A stretch of 64,000 bases of DNA from UBA7803 sp041395905 (GTDB lineage: Bacteria > Pseudomonadota > Gammaproteobacteria > Pseudomonadales > Azotimanducaceae): contig JAWKZP010000005.1 in assembly GCA_041395905.1 (NCBI GenBank), positions 124,001 through 188,000 on the forward strand, in the 5' to 3' direction. The notes below the pieces were generated by a model that saw only the letters and a list, made by a program, of their open reading frames with translations, was not told the DNA's origin and made no database searches. The position numbers were made by a program, and so were the translations under genes. Shown here in pieces: positions 23,573-32,112 of this stretch; the first letter of the stretch is position 1, and the number at the start of each line of letters is the position of its first letter.

Positions 23573-24063
23573 TGCGCCACATCATCGCCGTCCTGCTCGA
23601 GAACGAGGCCGGCGCGCTGTCCCGCGTCGTGGGATTGTTCGCGCAGCGCAACTACAACATCGAGACGCTCACCGTGGCGCCGACCGAGGACGCGACCCTG
23701 TCCCGGTTGACGCTCACCACGGTGGGCGACGACAGCAAGATCGAGCAGATCATCAAGCACCTCTATAAGGTGATCGAGGTGGTCAAGGTGGTCGATCTGT
23801 CGGAAAGTGATCACGTCGAGCGTGAGCTCATGCTGATCAAGGTCCGGGCAGAGGGCCCGGCGCGTGACGAAGTGAAACGGACTGCGGACATCTTCCGCGG
23901 CCAGATCATCGACGTGACGGCGAGCACCTACACCGTGCAGCTGTCCGGACCCAGTGGCAAACTCGACGCGTTCATCCGCGCCATCGGCAAGACGACCATC
24001 CTCGAGGTGGCCAGAACCGGCGTGTCCGGCGTCAGCCGCGGCGAGAAGGTGCTGAGCGTCTGA
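23572..24063 (+). CDS. ilvN: Acetolactate synthase small (regulatory) subunit
   Basis: A 163-residue protein (the IlvH/IlvN length). The N-terminal ACT domain reads MRHIIAVLLENEAGALSRVV then 'GLFAQRNYNIETLTVAPTE', which binds valine for feedback inhibition. A second ACT-like C-terminal domain follows (RELMLIKV ... ADIFRGQIIDVTASTYTVQL). It activates the large subunit and gives it feedback sensitivity. The ATG shares one base with the ilvB stop. ilvC starts 30 bases downstream. Confidence 0.95.
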   Translation: MRHIIAVLLENEAGALSRVVGLFAQRNYNIETLTVAPTEDATLSRLTLTTVGDDSKIEQIIKHLYKVIEVVKVVDLSESDHVERELMLIKVRAEGPARDEVKRTADIFRGQIIDVTASTYTVQLSGPSGKLDAFIRAIGKTTILEVARTGVSGVSRGEKVLSV

Positions 24064-24093
24064 ACCGAATTCATTCAAGCAGAGGGGAACTCC

Positions 24094-25113
24094 ATGCAGG
24101 TTTACTATGACAAGGATGCCGATCTGTCGATCATCCAGAAGATGCGGGTGCTGATCGTCGGCTACGGCTCCCAGGGTCACGCCCACGCCAACAACCTTCG
24201 CGATTCCGGCGTGAAGAACGTGGTGGTGGGATTGCGCCGCGGCTCGGATTCCTGGCGCAAGGCCGAAAACGCCGGGTTCGACGTGCAGGAAGTCGCCGAT
24301 GCGGCAATTCACGCCGACCTGGTGATGATCCTGACACCGGACGAGCACCAACCCGCCCTGTACCGGGAGCAGCTGGCGCCCAACCTCAAGGACGGCGCGA
24401 CCATCGCGTTTGCCCACGGCTTCAACATTCACTTCGAGCTGATCGAGCCGCGCAAGGATCTGGACGTGATCATGATCGCGCCCAAGGGACCGGGCCACAC
24501 CGTGCGCAGCACCTACGTGCAGGGCGGTGGCGTGCCGTCCCTGATCGCGGTGTATCAGGATGCCTCCGGTCAGGCCAAGAACACGGCCCTGTCCTACGCC
24601 TCGGCCAACGGCGGCGGCCGCGCCGGCATCATCGAGACCAGCTTCCGTGAAGAGACCGAGACGGATCTGTTCGGCGAGCAGGCGGTGCTGTGCGGCGGCG
24701 CCGCGGCACTGGTGCAGGCGGGTTTCGAAACCCTGGTGGAAGCAGGCTACGCACCCGAAATGGCGTACTTCGAGTGTCTGCACGAGCTCAAGCTGATCGT
24801 CGATCTGTTCTACGAAGGCGGCGTCGCCAACATGTGGTACTCGGTGTCCAACACGGCCGAGTACGGCGGCCTGACCCGCGGCCCGCGTCTGATCACGGAC
24901 GAAACCAAGCAGGAGATGAAGCGCATTCTCGGGGAGATCCAGACCGGCCGCTTCGCCCGCGAGTTCGTCACCGAGAACCAGGCCGGCGCGCCCACCATCA
25001 AGGCCATGCGCCGCATCAGCCAGGGTCACGGCATCGAGCAGGTGGGTGAACGGCTGCGTGCCATGATGCCGTGGATTCAGGAAAACCGTCTGGTCGACAA
25101 AGACAAGAACTGA
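24094..25113 (+). CDS. ilvC: Ketol-acid reductoisomerase (NADP+), class I
   Basis: A 339-residue enzyme that isomerises and reduces acetolactate or acetohydroxybutyrate with NADPH and Mg2+. Visible: the Rossmann glycine loop VLIVGYGSQGHAHANNLRDSG with the phosphate-recognising 'LRRGSDSWRK', and the C-terminal knotted domain with acidic metal ligands (ETDLFGEQAVLCGG, FYEGGVANMWYSVSNTAEYG). The length is the short class I form. AGAGGGGA lies before the ATG. The stop overlaps pssA (TGATG). Confidence 0.96.
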   Translation: MQVYYDKDADLSIIQKMRVLIVGYGSQGHAHANNLRDSGVKNVVVGLRRGSDSWRKAENAGFDVQEVADAAIHADLVMILTPDEHQPALYREQLAPNLKDGATIAFAHGFNIHFELIEPRKDLDVIMIAPKGPGHTVRSTYVQGGGVPSLIAVYQDASGQAKNTALSYASANGGGRAGIIETSFREETETDLFGEQAVLCGGAAALVQAGFETLVEAGYAPEMAYFECLHELKLIVDLFYEGGVANMWYSVSNTAEYGGLTRGPRLITDETKQEMKRILGEIQTGRFAREFVTENQAGAPTIKAMRRISQGHGIEQVGERLRAMMPWIQENRLVDKDKN

Positions 25114-25946
25114 TGCCTACCTACGGCGAGGACATGGAGCCGGACGGCCGGCGTCGGCGCGGGATCTACCTGCTGCCGAACCTGATCACCACCGGCGCCC
25201 TGTTCGCCGGGTTCTACGCCATCGTCGCCGGGATGAACGGCCACTTCATCCCGGCGGCGCTGGCGATTTTCGTCGCCATGGCCCTGGATACCGCCGACGG
25301 CCGGGTTGCGCGCTGGACGCGCACCGAAAGCCGCTTCGGCGCCGAGTACGACAGCCTCTCGGACATGGTGGCGTTCGGCGTCGCGCCGGCGCTGGTGGCG
25401 TTCTCCTGGGGGCTCGACAGCCTCGGCCGCACCGGCTGGGTGTTCACGTTCATCTACATGGCGTGCGCGGCGCTGCGCCTGGCCCGCTTCAACACCAAGA
25501 GCGATCTCGCCACCTTCACCGGGCTCGCGAGCCCGTCCGCCGCGGCCATCGTGGCCTGCATCGTCTGGGCCTGGGGCGACGTGGTCGGCGACGCGCCGCC
25601 GTCGCAGTTCGCGGCGGCGGTGGTCGGCTTCATCACCGCGCTGGTGGGGCTGCTCATGGTGTCGAACTTTGCCTACTACTCGCCAAAGGCCGTGACCGTG
25701 AAGGGCCGCGTGCCGTTCATCACCATGGTGTTCATCGCCCTGGTGTTCGCCATCATGGTGGCGGATCCGCCGCGCGTGCTGCTGGTGTGGTTCTCGCTAT
25801 ATGCGCTGTCCGGGCCGGCGATGTACCTGTGGCGTCGGCGCCGCGGCGAGCCGGAAGACGCCGCGCCGGCGGGGCTCGACGAGGACGACGAGGCGACCGT
25901 CGGCGCCGGGGAGGATGGGGAACCTCCGCCCGACAGGCCCGTCTAA
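25113..25946 (+). CDS. pssA: CDP-diacylglycerol--serine O-phosphatidyltransferase
   Basis: A 277-residue integral membrane enzyme making phosphatidylserine, the precursor of phosphatidylethanolamine. The CDP-alcohol phosphatidyltransferase signature D-x2-DG-x2-AR-x8-G-x3-D-x3-D is exact: DTADGRVAR, then eight residues, then GAEYDSLSD. About seven to eight hydrophobic segments follow, and the tail is very acidic (EDAAPAGLDEDDEAT). The start shares a base with the ilvC stop. The ilvC-pssA linkage is conserved in Pseudomonas; the metabolic reason is not evident. Confidence 0.93.
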   Translation: MPTYGEDMEPDGRRRRGIYLLPNLITTGALFAGFYAIVAGMNGHFIPAALAIFVAMALDTADGRVARWTRTESRFGAEYDSLSDMVAFGVAPALVAFSWGLDSLGRTGWVFTFIYMACAALRLARFNTKSDLATFTGLASPSAAAIVACIVWAWGDVVGDAPPSQFAAAVVGFITALVGLLMVSNFAYYSPKAVTVKGRVPFITMVFIALVFAIMVADPPRVLLVWFSLYALSGPAMYLWRRRRGEPEDAAPAGLDEDDEATVGAGEDGEPPPDRPV

Positions 25947-25988
25947 TCAGCTGAATCTTCGGGCGAAACGAACGCAGGCTAGATTGCG

Positions 25989-26942
25989 ATGCTGATCAAG
26001 CGCAGAAAACCCTCGGACATTCCCGCGGCGGACATCACGCCGGAAGCCGTGTATCGCGATCGGCGCCGCTTTCTCGGCGACGCCGGCAGGCTCGCGGGCG
26101 CAGCGCTGCTCGGGGGCATCGGCGTTCGGACGGGTGCTGTCGAGCAGGAGCCGGCAGCGCTGGCTCCGGGCGACGAACTCACCCCCGAGTCGATCGTAAC
26201 CAGCTACAACAACTTCTACGAGTTCGGCACGGATAAGGGCGACCCGGCGCGTTACGCGGGTGCGCTCACCACGCAGCCCTGGACCGTGGAGGTGGGTGGC
26301 GAGTGCGGCAAACCGGGCAAGTACGATTTTTCGGACGTCATCAAGGGCCTGACTCCGGAGGAGCGCGTGTACCGTTTCCGCTGCGTGGAGGCCTGGTCCA
26401 TGGTGGTGCCCTGGCTCGGCATTCCGCTCAAGGCCATTCTCGAGCGCTACGAGCCCAACGGCAATGCGAAGTTTGTCGAGTTCACGACGTTGTACCGCCC
26501 GGAGGAAATGCGCGGTCAGCGTTCGCTGTTCAGCGGCATCGACTGGCCCTATGTCGAGGGCCTGCGCATGGACGAGGCCTACCATCCGCTGGCGCTGATG
26601 GCCACGGGCCTCTACGGCAAGCCCCTGCCGAATCAGAACGGCGCGCCCTGGCGGCTGGTGGTGCCCTGGAAGTACGGCTTCAAGAGCATCAAGAGCATCG
26701 TCAAGATCCGCTTCACCTCGCGTCAGCCCCGTAACACCTGGAATGTTCTGGCGCCCCAGGAGTACGGCTTCTATGCCAACGTGAACCCCGCTGTGCCGCA
26801 CCCGCGCTGGAGTCAGGCAACGGAGCGACGGCTCCCGAGCAGCCTGTTCAATCCCAATCGAATCCCCACCCAGCCGTTCAACGGCTACGCCGACGAGGTG
26901 GCGTCGCTGTATGCCGGCATGGACCTCAAGCGTTACTACTGA
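25989..26942 (+). CDS. msrP: Periplasmic methionine-sulfoxide reductase, molybdenum subunit MsrP
   Basis: A 317-residue molybdopterin oxidoreductase that repairs oxidised methionine in periplasmic proteins. The N-terminus has a Tat-type signal (RRRFLGDAGRLAGAALLGG). The core has the molybdenum-ligand Cys in RCVEAWSMVVPWLG and the conserved 'YEFGTDKGDPA' and 'PWRLVVPWKYGFKSIKSIV' blocks. Start ATG 25989. The 3' end overlaps msrQ by 32 bases, as expected for partners of one complex. Confidence 0.94.
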   Translation: MLIKRRKPSDIPAADITPEAVYRDRRRFLGDAGRLAGAALLGGIGVRTGAVEQEPAALAPGDELTPESIVTSYNNFYEFGTDKGDPARYAGALTTQPWTVEVGGECGKPGKYDFSDVIKGLTPEERVYRFRCVEAWSMVVPWLGIPLKAILERYEPNGNAKFVEFTTLYRPEEMRGQRSLFSGIDWPYVEGLRMDEAYHPLALMATGLYGKPLPNQNGAPWRLVVPWKYGFKSIKSIVKIRFTSRQPRNTWNVLAPQEYGFYANVNPAVPHPRWSQATERRLPSSLFNPNRIPTQPFNGYADEVASLYAGMDLKRYY

Positions 26943-27564
26943 TCGCCTGCTCAAGCCCCTGACGGCGCTGCTGGCGGCATTGCCGCTGGCATGGCTCGGG
27001 TATGCGATCGCGCACGATCGCGGTGCGGCGGGCGGGCTGCTCGGGGCCGATCCCGGCGAGGCCGTGGTGCACTTTCTTGGCCAGTGGGGCCTGCGGTTGC
27101 TGCTGGCGACGCTGGCGGTGAGCAGCGTGCGCCACCGCCTGCACTGGCCTCCGGTGATGCGCGTGCGGCGCCTGCTGGGTCTGTTCGCGTTCACCTACCT
27201 GGCGCTGCACCTGCTGGCCTATCTCTGGTTTCTGCTGGGCTTCGAATGGAATCAGATCGGAGAAGATCTGGCCAAGCGCCCCTACATCACTGTGGGCGCG
27301 CTGGCGCTGCTGCTGCTTTTGCCGCTCGCTGTGACTTCCACCCGCGGCTGGCAGCGGCGTCTGCGCCGCAACTGGCAGCGTCTGCACCGGCTCATCTACC
27401 CCGCAGCCGCCCTGGGCCTGCTGCACCTCTTCTGGCTGACTAAGGACGGCTATGCGGAACCGCTCGTGTATCTCGTGGTGCTGACGCTGCTGCTGCTCGA
27501 GCGCCTGCAGCGCGCGTTGCAGCGTTCGTCGGGACGCAGCCGGGCAAACGCCGGTCAGGCGTGA
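26911..27564 (+). CDS. msrQ: MsrQ, heme-binding membrane subunit of the MsrPQ system
   Basis: A 217-residue protein of the ferric-reductase-like transmembrane family with about six hydrophobic helices and conserved His (TYLALHLLAYLWF, LHRLIYPAAALGLLHLFWL) that bind heme b. It passes electrons from the quinone pool or flavin reductase to MsrP. ATG 26911 lies inside the end of msrP and is preceded by GAGGTGG. No other in-frame start precedes the first helix. Its end overlaps aroG on the other strand by 10 bases. Confidence 0.92.
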   Translation: MPAWTSSVTTDRLLKPLTALLAALPLAWLGYAIAHDRGAAGGLLGADPGEAVVHFLGQWGLRLLLATLAVSSVRHRLHWPPVMRVRRLLGLFAFTYLALHLLAYLWFLLGFEWNQIGEDLAKRPYITVGALALLLLLPLAVTSTRGWQRRLRRNWQRLHRLIYPAAALGLLHLFWLTKDGYAEPLVYLVVLTLLLLERLQRALQRSSGRSRANAGQA

Positions 27565-28619
27565 GCTGCCATGCGCGCGGCGCTGGCCTGCGCCAGCGCT
27601 TCCAGGCAGCCGACGCTGTCTTCCCAGCCGATGCAGGCGTCCGTGACGCTCTGGCCATACACCATCGCCTCACGCGCCGCGATCTTCTGACTGCCTTCCA
27701 CCAGATTGCTCTCGATCATCACGCCGAAGATCCGGTCTTCGCCGTCTTGCAGCTGCGCGCAGATGCTGCTGCACACCTGCAGCTGCTTCCTGTGCTGCTT
27801 CTCGCTGTTGGCGTGGCTCATGTCGATCATGACCCGATTGACCAGGCCTTCCTGCTCCAGCAGCCGGCTGGCGTAGTGCACCGAGGGATTGTCGTAATTG
27901 GGCTTGCCGCCGCCCCCGCGCAGAATCAGATGGCAGTCCTCGTTGCCCGACGTCGAGAATATGGCCGAGTGCCCGCGCTTGGTGACCGACAGAAAAATGT
28001 GCGGATGCGCGGCGGACTTGATGGCGTCCACCGCAACCTGGATGGAACCGTCGGTGCTGTTCTTGAACCCCACGGGACAGGACAGGCCGGATGCCAGCTG
28101 GCGATGGACCTGGCTTTCGGTCGTGCGCGCACCGATGGCGCCCCAGCTCACCAGGTCTCCGATGTACTGCGGGGTGATGGGATCCAGGTATTCCGTGCCC
28201 GTGCCCAGACCCTTGTCCGCGATGTCGCGCAGCAGCCCGCGCGCCACCCGCAGGCCCCGATTGATGTCGAAGGAGTTGTCGAGGTGCGGATCGTTGATCA
28301 ACCCCTTCCAGCCGACGGTGGTTCTAGGCTTCTCGAAGTAGACGCGCATGATGATCTGGAGATGCTGCCGGTGCCGCACCGCCTCTGCGGCCAGACGTTC
28401 GGCATACTCCAGCGCGGCGGCAGGATCGTGAATGGAGCACGGCCCGATCACCACCAGCAGGCGCGAATCGCGGCCGTGCAGTATGTCGCTGATGGCGTTG
28501 CGTGTGTCGAACACGGTGCGTGACGCGGTATCCGTGATCGGCAGATCCTGAATCAGCGCTTCAGGGGCTATCACTTCCTCCATGCCGGTGATACGGATGT
28601 CGTCGGTGAGGTACTTCAT
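27555..28619 (-). CDS. aroG: 3-deoxy-7-phosphoheptulonate (DAHP) synthase, type I
   Basis: A 354-residue enzyme condensing phosphoenolpyruvate and erythrose 4-phosphate, the first step of the shikimate pathway. Visible: VVIGPCSIHDPAAALEYAERL, RVYFEKPRTTVGWKGLINDP, GARTTESQVHRQLASGLSCP, 'GFKNSTDGS' and 'VMIDMSHANSEK', the metal and substrate motifs of the AroF/G/H class. Which aromatic amino acid inhibits it cannot be read from the sequence. Start ATG 28619. It is divergent from the holD-like gene. Confidence 0.95.
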   Translation of the reverse strand: MKYLTDDIRITGMEEVIAPEALIQDLPITDTASRTVFDTRNAISDILHGRDSRLLVVIGPCSIHDPAAALEYAERLAAEAVRHRQHLQIIMRVYFEKPRTTVGWKGLINDPHLDNSFDINRGLRVARGLLRDIADKGLGTGTEYLDPITPQYIGDLVSWGAIGARTTESQVHRQLASGLSCPVGFKNSTDGSIQVAVDAIKSAAHPHIFLSVTKRGHSAIFSTSGNEDCHLILRGGGGKPNYDNPSVHYASRLLEQEGLVNRVMIDMSHANSEKQHRKQLQVCSSICAQLQDGEDRIFGVMIESNLVEGSQKIAAREAMVYGQSVTDACIGWEDSVGCLEALAQASAARMAAHA

Positions 28620-28660
28620 GCTGGCGTCGACCCTGCGTCTGGAGACGGCGTTTATACGTG

Positions 28661-28666
28661 TACAAT
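28661..28666 (+). promoter_or_regulatory. Candidate -10 element ahead of the holD-like/rimI genes
   Basis: TACAAT at 28661-28666 lies 70 bases upstream of the holD-like start and is followed by GGCGCTTTTCC, similar in layout to the -10 regions before prfC and hisH. No good -35 is seen at the usual distance. The 117-base gap contains no other recognisable element. Confidence 0.35.
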
Positions 28667-28736
28667 GGCGCTTTTCCAAGCGGTCCCTGTGCGCGGGCAC
28701 GCATCCTCATGCCGGACCCCGGGGGAGATCTGTGAG

Positions 28737-29450
28737 ATGAACCAGGCAACGCGGCGGCGAATGCTGCGTGACATGGGCGTCGACACCTGGCTGGTGCGGG
28801 TGGAACCCGACGCGGTGGCAGCGCCGGCGCCGGATCGCGGCGCCGCCAATCCGCTGAGCGCGGCGCGCGCGGCATTGGCGCAGTCTGATCGGCGGCCCGC
28901 TGCTGTGAACGCGGCCGGCGCGACCCCGGCATCTGTCGGGGCTGACGAAGGCGTCGCCGCCGGTGCCCGAACCGCCGCGACCAGGAGTGCCCGCCAGGCC
29001 GCGGCACCGGGCAGCGCGAACACACCGACACCGGAGGCGGCGGCGCGCGACCATATGGCGGTGCTGTCGCTGGCGTTGCCCGGCGTCGTTCTGCTGTGCG
29101 CGGGGTCGGCATCCAGACGGGATCTGCGGCTCGCCATGGACGTCGTGGCGGCGGTCGCGTGTGACTGGACCGCGCGCCCGGAGAGCCGGCGTTTCGACTG
29201 GCCGCCGCCAGGGTCGGTGGCGCCGGATGCGGGCGGCGATGCATCCCGGCGCGCGTTGCGGGCGTTCGTCGAGAAAGACCTGCAGGATCACCGCGTGCGG
29301 CTTCTGGTCTGCACCGCGGACGTGGCGGCGTGGTTGGCGGCCCCCGAGGACGGCGTGCGGCTGGTGCAGATCCCGCCGCTGGCCGAGCTGGGCAGTGACC
29401 CTGACGCGAAACGGCATCTGTGGACGCAGATCAGCGCTACCCGGGGCTGA
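28737..29450 (+). CDS. holD: HolD-like protein (DNA polymerase III psi subunit family, divergent)
   Basis: A 237-residue protein. The N-terminus (MNQATRRRMLRDMGVDTWLVR) matches the conserved start of HolD (RR...L..LGI..W), the segment that binds HolC (chi). An Ala/Pro-rich low-complexity linker (~35-125) precedes a C-terminal domain ending LVCTADVAAWLAAPEDGVRL. E. coli HolD is about 137 residues, so this is long. Psi links chi to the clamp loader. The evidence is the N-terminal motif plus position directly before rimI, as in E. coli holD-rimI. GGGGGAGA precedes the ATG. holC is also present in this window. Confidence 0.6.
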   Translation: MNQATRRRMLRDMGVDTWLVRVEPDAVAAPAPDRGAANPLSAARAALAQSDRRPAAVNAAGATPASVGADEGVAAGARTAATRSARQAAAPGSANTPTPEAAARDHMAVLSLALPGVVLLCAGSASRRDLRLAMDVVAAVACDWTARPESRRFDWPPPGSVAPDAGGDASRRALRAFVEKDLQDHRVRLLVCTADVAAWLAAPEDGVRLVQIPPLAELGSDPDAKRHLWTQISATRG

Positions 29451-29914
29451 TCGGCTTTCGCGCCATGACGGCTGCGGACCTCGATCGCGTTCTCGAGAAC
29501 GAGACCCGCGCCTACTCCTATCCCTGGACGCGCGGCAACTTCGAGGATTGCCTGCGTGCAGGCCACGAGTGTCGCGTTGCCTGCCTGAATGGTGAGGTGA
29601 TCGGTCACGGGATCCTGTCCCTGGGTGCTGGTGAGGCGCACATTCTGAACGTCTGCGTGCGGCGTGATCTGCAGGGCCACGGCTATGGCCGCGCGCTGGT
29701 GGAGCACATGCTGGCGCGCGCCCGCAAGGCCGGCGCAGAGCTGGTGTTTCTCGAGGTGCGCATGAGCAATCTGGTGGCCGCGGGCCTCTACGAAACCCTC
29801 GGATTCAACGACATCGGTACCCGCCGCGACTACTATCCGGCAGCGAGCGGGCACGAGGACGCGCGGGTCATGGCGCTGGATCTGCGCACGAACTTCGACG
29901 GCGGACAGGTATAA
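29420..29914 (+). CDS. rimI: Ribosomal protein bS18-alanine N-acetyltransferase
   Basis: About 164 residues, a GNAT acetyltransferase that acetylates the N-terminal Ala of ribosomal protein S18. Motif A for acetyl-CoA reads ILNVCVRRDLQGHGYGRALV; 'ETRAYSYPWTRGNF', 'EVRMSNLVAAGLYETLGF' and 'RRDYYP' are RimI family blocks. The GTG at 29420 overlaps the holD-like gene by 31 bases and keeps the first beta strand (LIGFRAMTA); an ATG at 29465 would remove that strand. Confidence 0.9.
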   Translation: MDADQRYPGLIGFRAMTAADLDRVLENETRAYSYPWTRGNFEDCLRAGHECRVACLNGEVIGHGILSLGAGEAHILNVCVRRDLQGHGYGRALVEHMLARARKAGAELVFLEVRMSNLVAAGLYETLGFNDIGTRRDYYPAASGHEDARVMALDLRTNFDGGQV

Positions 29915-29915
29915 T
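29910..29915 (+). promoter_or_regulatory. Perfect -10 hexamer before prfC
   Basis: TATAAT at 29910-29915 overlaps the rimI stop and lies 26 bases upstream of prfC, followed by CCGCGGCTTTTCC. No consensus -35 is visible 16-18 bases upstream, so the promoter may be weak or activator-dependent. Confidence 0.4.
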
Positions 29916-29941
29916 CCGCGGCTTTTCCGGCGCGGCGCCAC

Positions 29942-31534
29942 ATGCAACACAAAGAGCTGCAGTACCATGACGAGGTCGCCCATCGGCGGACCTTTGCCAT
30001 CATCTCCCACCCGGACGCGGGCAAGACGACCATTACCGAAAAGCTGCTGCTGTTCGGCAACGCCATCAAGCTGGCCGGTACCGTGAAAGCCCGTAAATCC
30101 GATCGTCACGCCACGTCCGACTGGATGAGCATGGAGCAGGAGCGCGGCATCTCGGTTACGACCTCGGTGATGCAGTTCCCGTATCGCGACGCAGTCGTGA
30201 ACCTTCTGGATACTCCCGGTCACGAGGACTTCTCCGAGGATACCTACCGGACGCTCACGGCCGTGGACTCCGCGCTCATGGTGATCGACGGCTCCAAGGG
30301 CGTGGAGCCTCGCACCATCAAGCTCATGGAGGTCTGTCGGCTGCGCGACACGCCGATTCTCACGTTCATCAACAAGCTCGACCGGGAAATCCGCGATCCG
30401 GTCGAGGTGATGGACGAGATCGAAGACATCCTGCAGATCCAGTGCGCGCCGATGAACTGGCCCATTGGAATGGGCCGGCGCTTCCGCGGTGTCTACGACC
30501 TCTACCGCGACCGCATCATCCGCTACGAGCCGGGGCACGGGCATCATCTGCACCCCTATCCGGTGATCGACGGGCTCGACAGCGACGCGGCCCGCGCGCT
30601 GCTGGGCAGCGATTACGACGACTTCGTCGGCGAGATCGAGCTGGTGCGCGGCGCCAGCCACGACTTCGACGCCGGCGACTTCCTCGGTGCCACGCTCACG
30701 CCAGTGTTCTTCGGCACGGCCCTGGGCAACTTCGGGGTGGAGCAGCTGCTGGACGCTCTGGTCTGCTACGCGCCGCCGCCGCAGGCGCGCGAAGCGGACG
30801 GCCGCACGGTGATGCCGGACGAAGCGAAATTCTCCGGGTTCGTGTTCAAGATCCAGGCGAACATGGACCCGAAGCATCGGGACCGGATCGCCTTTCTGCG
30901 CGTTTGCTCGGGTGTCTACGAGCAGGGGATGCGCATGCATCACGTGCGCCTGGGCAAGGACGTCAAGGTCAGCGACGCGGTGACGTTCATGGCCGGCGAC
31001 CGGGTGCGCACCGAGACCGCCTATCCCGGCGACGTCATCGGGCTGCACAACCATGGCACCATCCAGATCGGCGATACCTTCACGGAAGGGGAGCGGATGA
31101 AGTTCAAGGGCGTGCCGAACTTCGCGCCGGAGCTGTTCCGCCGCGTGCGCGTGCGCGACCCGCTGAAGACCAAGCAGCTGGAAAAGGGCCTGGATCAGCT
31201 ATCCGAGGAGGGAGCGAGCCAGGTGTTCAAGCCGCTGGTACGCAACGAGCTCATCGTCGGCGCGGTCGGCTCGCTGCAGTTCGACCTGGTCGCGTACCGT
31301 CTGCGCGACGAGTATCGGGCCGAATGCGTGTACGAAGATGCCAGCGTCTATGCGGCGCGTTGGGTCTACGCCGCAGACAGCCGCAAGCTAGAGGAATTCC
31401 GGAACCGGGTGCGCGACCATCTGGCGGTGGACGGCGGCGGTTACCTGACCTATCTCGCGCCGAGCCGCGCCAACCTGCAGCTCGTGCAGGAGCGCTGGCC
31501 GGACATCGAGTTCCGCAAGACCCGGGAGCACTGA
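29942..31534 (+). CDS. prfC: Peptide chain release factor 3 (RF3)
   Basis: A 530-residue translational GTPase that recycles RF1 and RF2 from the ribosome after termination. GTPase motifs: G1 SHPDAGKTT, the G2 region RGISVTTSV, G3 DTPGHEDF and G4 NKLD. RF3-specific blocks follow: 'GMGRRFRGVYDLYRD', 'FVFKIQANMDPKHRDR' and 'VGSLQFDLVAYRL'. Length and start match the family. A CCCGGGAGCA direct repeat follows the stop but forms no clear terminator. Confidence 0.96.
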   Translation: MQHKELQYHDEVAHRRTFAIISHPDAGKTTITEKLLLFGNAIKLAGTVKARKSDRHATSDWMSMEQERGISVTTSVMQFPYRDAVVNLLDTPGHEDFSEDTYRTLTAVDSALMVIDGSKGVEPRTIKLMEVCRLRDTPILTFINKLDREIRDPVEVMDEIEDILQIQCAPMNWPIGMGRRFRGVYDLYRDRIIRYEPGHGHHLHPYPVIDGLDSDAARALLGSDYDDFVGEIELVRGASHDFDAGDFLGATLTPVFFGTALGNFGVEQLLDALVCYAPPPQAREADGRTVMPDEAKFSGFVFKIQANMDPKHRDRIAFLRVCSGVYEQGMRMHHVRLGKDVKVSDAVTFMAGDRVRTETAYPGDVIGLHNHGTIQIGDTFTEGERMKFKGVPNFAPELFRRVRVRDPLKTKQLEKGLDQLSEEGASQVFKPLVRNELIVGAVGSLQFDLVAYRLRDEYRAECVYEDASVYAARWVYAADSRKLEEFRNRVRDHLAVDGGGYLTYLAPSRANLQLVQERWPDIEFRKTREH

Positions 31535-31727
31535 CCCGGGAGCATCGCCCCGGCAACACCGAAAAGGATCTTGCCCAGCCGTCTGCTCAGACCTCGAGAG
31601 GGACCTTCCTCCGTACCCCATACAGCTGTCGGCACCACTCTGGCCCGGCGGCTCCGGCACGTGCGCGCGCCGCCGATCGGTTCTAGACTCACAAAGGTGG
31701 CGTGCAAACCCGTGCGGAGGTGCGACC

Positions 31728-32111
31728 TTGAACATGGCGGCGAGCTCAATACTGCTGATCGACGACGACGCCCAGGTGCTCAACGTGATCAGCGAGATGC
31801 TGCGCATCGAGGGCCACCGCGTGACCGTGGCGGAAAACGGCTCGCGCGCGCAGGCGCACCTCGACAGCGGCGGCTTCGACCTGGTGATAACCGATCTGCT
31901 CATGCCCGAGCGGGAAGGGCTCGAAACCATCATGGACATCCGGCGTCGCGACGCGCGCACGCCCATATTGGCGATCTCCGGCGGTGGCCGGGTCGGCCCC
32001 GGCGACTATCTGGAAACTGCCCGCTATCTCGGCGCGAACGCGACGCTGGCGAAACCGTTCGGTCGTCAGGAGCTTCTGGTGACTGTCAGTGACCTGCTGA
32101 CGACCCACTGA
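31728..32111 (+). CDS. Stand-alone response-regulator receiver domain
   Basis: A 127-residue protein consisting only of a receiver domain: acidic pocket LLIDDDAQ, phospho-acceptor in DLVITDLLMPE, the conserved Thr/Ser position in PILAISGGGR, and Lys in LAKPF. There is no output domain, so it would act by protein contact or in a phosphorelay. The TTG at 31728 has GGAGG (31716-31720) at good distance; the ATG at 31734 is the alternative. No histidine kinase is adjacent. The 193-base gap upstream (31535-31727) holds no gene I can support. Confidence 0.85.
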   Translation: MNMAASSILLIDDDAQVLNVISEMLRIEGHRVTVAENGSRAQAHLDSGGFDLVITDLLMPEREGLETIMDIRRRDARTPILAISGGGRVGPGDYLETARYLGANATLAKPFGRQELLVTVSDLLTTH

Positions 32112-32112
32112 C

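Noticed and set aside
29288..31054. 588-codon minus-strand frame opposite prfC
   Set aside because: prfC is complete with all GTPase motifs; the antisense frame is a shadow.
31521..31555. Terminator after prfC
   Set aside because: The CCCGGGAGCA direct repeat gives only a 5-bp stem with a long loop and no T-run.
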